Source: Gilliamella sp. wkB112 (GTDB lineage: Bacteria; Pseudomonadota; Gammaproteobacteria; Enterobacterales; Orbaceae). Taken from it: DNA of 64,000 nt. A program made the position numbers and the translations under genes. The notes below the pieces were generated by a model, which saw nothing but the letters and a program-made list of their open reading frames with translations, searched no databases and had not been told where the DNA came from. Below are positions 62,441 through 64,000 of the stretch, piece after piece (position 1 is the stretch's first letter; each line of letters opens with the position of its first letter). The DNA lies in contig NZ_LZGL01000017.1 in the NCBI RefSeq assembly GCF_001690685.1, positions 550,554 to 614,553 of the forward strand. Direction: 5' to 3'.

Positions 62441-64000
62441 TTATGGTGTAACACATCCAACACCTATTTGACTAGCCGACCAGTCTAAATGCCAATCCAC
62501 ATTACCATTTCCTTGGTTAACCCCTAAATGAGTCGAACCTCCTACGGTGCTACCTTGATATTCTTCAGCCCAAATAGCATAATTTCCGCGTGGAAAATCA
62601 CTATCTGGATAATATCCTATATTTAAATTTCCCCATTCATTAACTAAACCACCCATATTAGTGCTGGTGTGATTGGCATTATCCCAACTTATTTTTCTGG
62701 TGGCAAAACTGCGACCATTAGTATACTCTGTCGTTTTAGGTAACCTATAACTTGATCTTGGGGCTAAAGAGTTTACACACCAGTTATTAGCACCACTCCA
62801 TGAAGCTGTTGTAATATTACCAATAAACCAACGGTTAATTTTAAAACTATACAATAAATTATTAGTATTTTTATCTGCATAAATTTTAAATGTTGAAGCT
62901 TTAAAAATTCCACCACCGGCTGCCTTATTTGGTCCTTTTAGTGTTACACGAACAACCTTTCCTTGTGGTTCATTATTTTCTGCAGTTAACTCCAAGCTAA
63001 CCCCTTCACCAACTTCTGGTTGAACTATTGCACCATTGGTATTAATAATTTTTTCTGCAGTAATTCCATCTACGATTAATTTGAAAAATAAATTATTTCC
63101 ACCAACTGTCGGAAAATTACTTTCAGGAGTATTAACATCTTGTAATTTAAAACCATTTTTAGGATCCCATTGGTCTTCTGGTCCAGCATATTGCCCATCT
63201 CCGTGGGTTAAATTTGGCTGTGCATAACAAAATATAGGTTCAGTTGGTTTCGGGTAAATATAATAAGTATGGTTATTATTATCAATAGTGAATTTACTCG
63301 GGATTCCGTATTTTGTGCGTATTTCACCTTTATTTAATCCAACTGTTAATGAATATGGTGCTTCACAACTAGATAATTTTGCGGAAGGATTAGATTTGAT
63401 TCGATTTGTGATGTCACGCCCATACTTATCTTTCCAGACTACAGTTAAAGAACCTTTAGCCTGAGGTGAACTTGCAGGGATTAATTCATCACCATCATCA
63501 TCTTGCCAATAATTATAGGGTGCAACCAATAACTGATCAAAATCTACTTTTGGATAATTGGTATTGCCTTCAGAGGGGAATGGGACATAGGTTTTAATGC
63601 TATCAAAAGTATCAGATGTTTTCAAAATTATAGGATCATCTGCACTAGAGGTATCAACAATTGAATCAGGATAGACATCATGTTGGGTTGGTATAAGTGA
63701 AGTTCCATCAGGAAGTGTTATTCTAATTAAACCTAAAGCTGTTGCGGTAACCTCTCTAGTTACACCATCATTGAAAGTTAAATAAGGTAAAGAACCATTT
63801 ATAGGATTTTTAGTTACTGCGGTTAAGGCTGAGCAAAAAAAGGGAAATAATAATAAAACTAGATTAAATACACAAAATTTAAACCTAATTTTACGAAGGA
63901 AAAACTTAATAAAAAGTAACGAACTAAACTTAAAAAGGTTATAAAAAAAACTGTTCAGAAAATTTGGTTGATCAAGTCCTTGTTTCCTTGTTTCCTTGTT
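62441..64000 (-). CDS. Phase-variable adhesin-like protein, copy 2 (5' end outside window)
   Basis: Same architecture and leader as copy 1, with the frame running to the right edge of the window, where three AACAAGGA octamers (63977-64000) are seen before the sequence stops. The start codon and full repeat number are therefore unknown, and so is the ON or OFF state. The N-terminal part up to GKVVRV is identical in protein sequence to copy 1. The tip differs: NKAAGGGIF, GNITTASWSGANNWCVNSLA, PDSDFPRGNYAIWAEEYQGS and a final SASQIGVGCVTP. The tip module keeps the paired cysteines. Confidence 0.75.
   Translation of the reverse strand, partial: NKETRKQGLDQPNFLNSFFYNLFKFSSLLFIKFFLRKIRFKFCVFNLVLLLFPFFCSALTAVTKNPINGSLPYLTFNDGVTREVTATALGLIRITLPDGTSLIPTQHDVYPDSIVDTSSADDPIILKTSDTFDSIKTYVPFPSEGNTNYPKVDFDQLLVAPYNYWQDDDGDELIPASSPQAKGSLTVVWKDKYGRDITNRIKSNPSAKLSSCEAPYSLTVGLNKGEIRTKYGIPSKFTIDNNNHTYYIYPKPTEPIFCYAQPNLTHGDGQYAGPEDQWDPKNGFKLQDVNTPESNFPTVGGNNLFFKLIVDGITAEKIINTNGAIVQPEVGEGVSLELTAENNEPQGKVVRVTLKGPNKAAGGGIFKASTFKIYADKNTNNLLYSFKINRWFIGNITTASWSGANNWCVNSLAPRSSYRLPKTTEYTNGRSFATRKISWDNANHTSTNMGGLVNEWGNLNIGYYPDSDFPRGNYAIWAEEYQGSTVGGSTHLGVNQGNGNVDWHLDWSASQIGVGCVTP

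Larger units (their letters stand above)
60188..64000. repeat. Tandem duplication of the phase-variable adhesin locus
   Basis: Unit 1 runs from about 60188 (TTGCTGCTAAATTTT) through the octamer tract near 61796. Unit 2 repeats it from about 62390 to the window edge. The upstream 1.06 kb of each unit (60735-61796 and 62946-64000) looks identical base for base. The segments coding for the C-terminal tips (about 60240-60600 and 62443-62815) differ substantially, and unit 2 has 9 extra coding bases. About 600 bases of decayed sequence separate them. Confidence 0.9.

Overview
The window is AT-rich chromosomal DNA from a gammaproteobacterium. Housekeeping proteins align closely with those of Escherichia coli (NrdA, NrdB, RarA, GhrB, GlnA, SecB, UxaA), and the tmRNA tag reads ANDENYALAA. 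The low GC and the gene neighbourhoods fit the Orbaceae, the insect-gut group that includes Gilliamella. That placement is an inference, because no 16S gene is present.

Layout. 0.1-23.2 kb is mostly core: uxaA, lolA diverging from rarA, a secreted adhesin-like gene, nrdA-nrdB behind a pair of NrdR boxes, a lipoprotein, glnD, an AEC transporter, an aldo/keto reductase, an HD hydrolase, an mprF-acvB pair for lysyl-phosphatidylglycerol, an EamA transporter, ghrB and ssrA. 23.2-33.0 kb is a 9.8-kb integrated island at the 3' end of ssrA, bounded by perfect 25-bp direct repeats. It carries a tyrosine integrase, a DinJ/YafQ-type toxin-antitoxin pair, AlpA, a RepA-like ATPase, MobC next to a possible oriT, two EexN-type entry-exclusion lipoproteins (one frameshifted), a metallophosphoesterase broken by a stop codon, and a HEPN-motif protein. 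33.0-37.6 kb is a decayed accessory stretch: an integrase remnant, small secreted immunity-like genes, duplicated fragments and pseudogenes, ending at tRNA-Asn.

37.7-60.1 kb is core again: a LOG-family gene, the fructose PTS operon fruBKA with fruR/cra and a Cra site, a siderophore ABC operon behind a Fur-like box, glnA-ntrB-ntrC with a sigma-54 promoter, a rhodanese gene-secB-gpsA, an ornithine cyclodeaminase homologue, aas-lplT and murQ.

60.2-64.0 kb holds the most striking element: two tandem copies of a secreted adhesin-like gene, the second cut by the window edge. In copy 1 a well-formed ribosome-binding site and ATG are followed by four copies of an 8-bp repeat (AACAAGGA on the coding strand) before the signal peptide. 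With four copies the ATG frame ends after 16 codons. Two or five copies would open a frame of about 526 residues. This is the signature of a phase-variable surface protein, read here in the OFF state. The two copies are essentially identical over the upstream 1 kb and differ mainly at the C-terminal tip.

Other items: a four-copy intergenic element containing CTCCTGAAAC, a shared operator-like sequence ahead of both EexN genes, and an orphan terminator upstream of the EamA gene.
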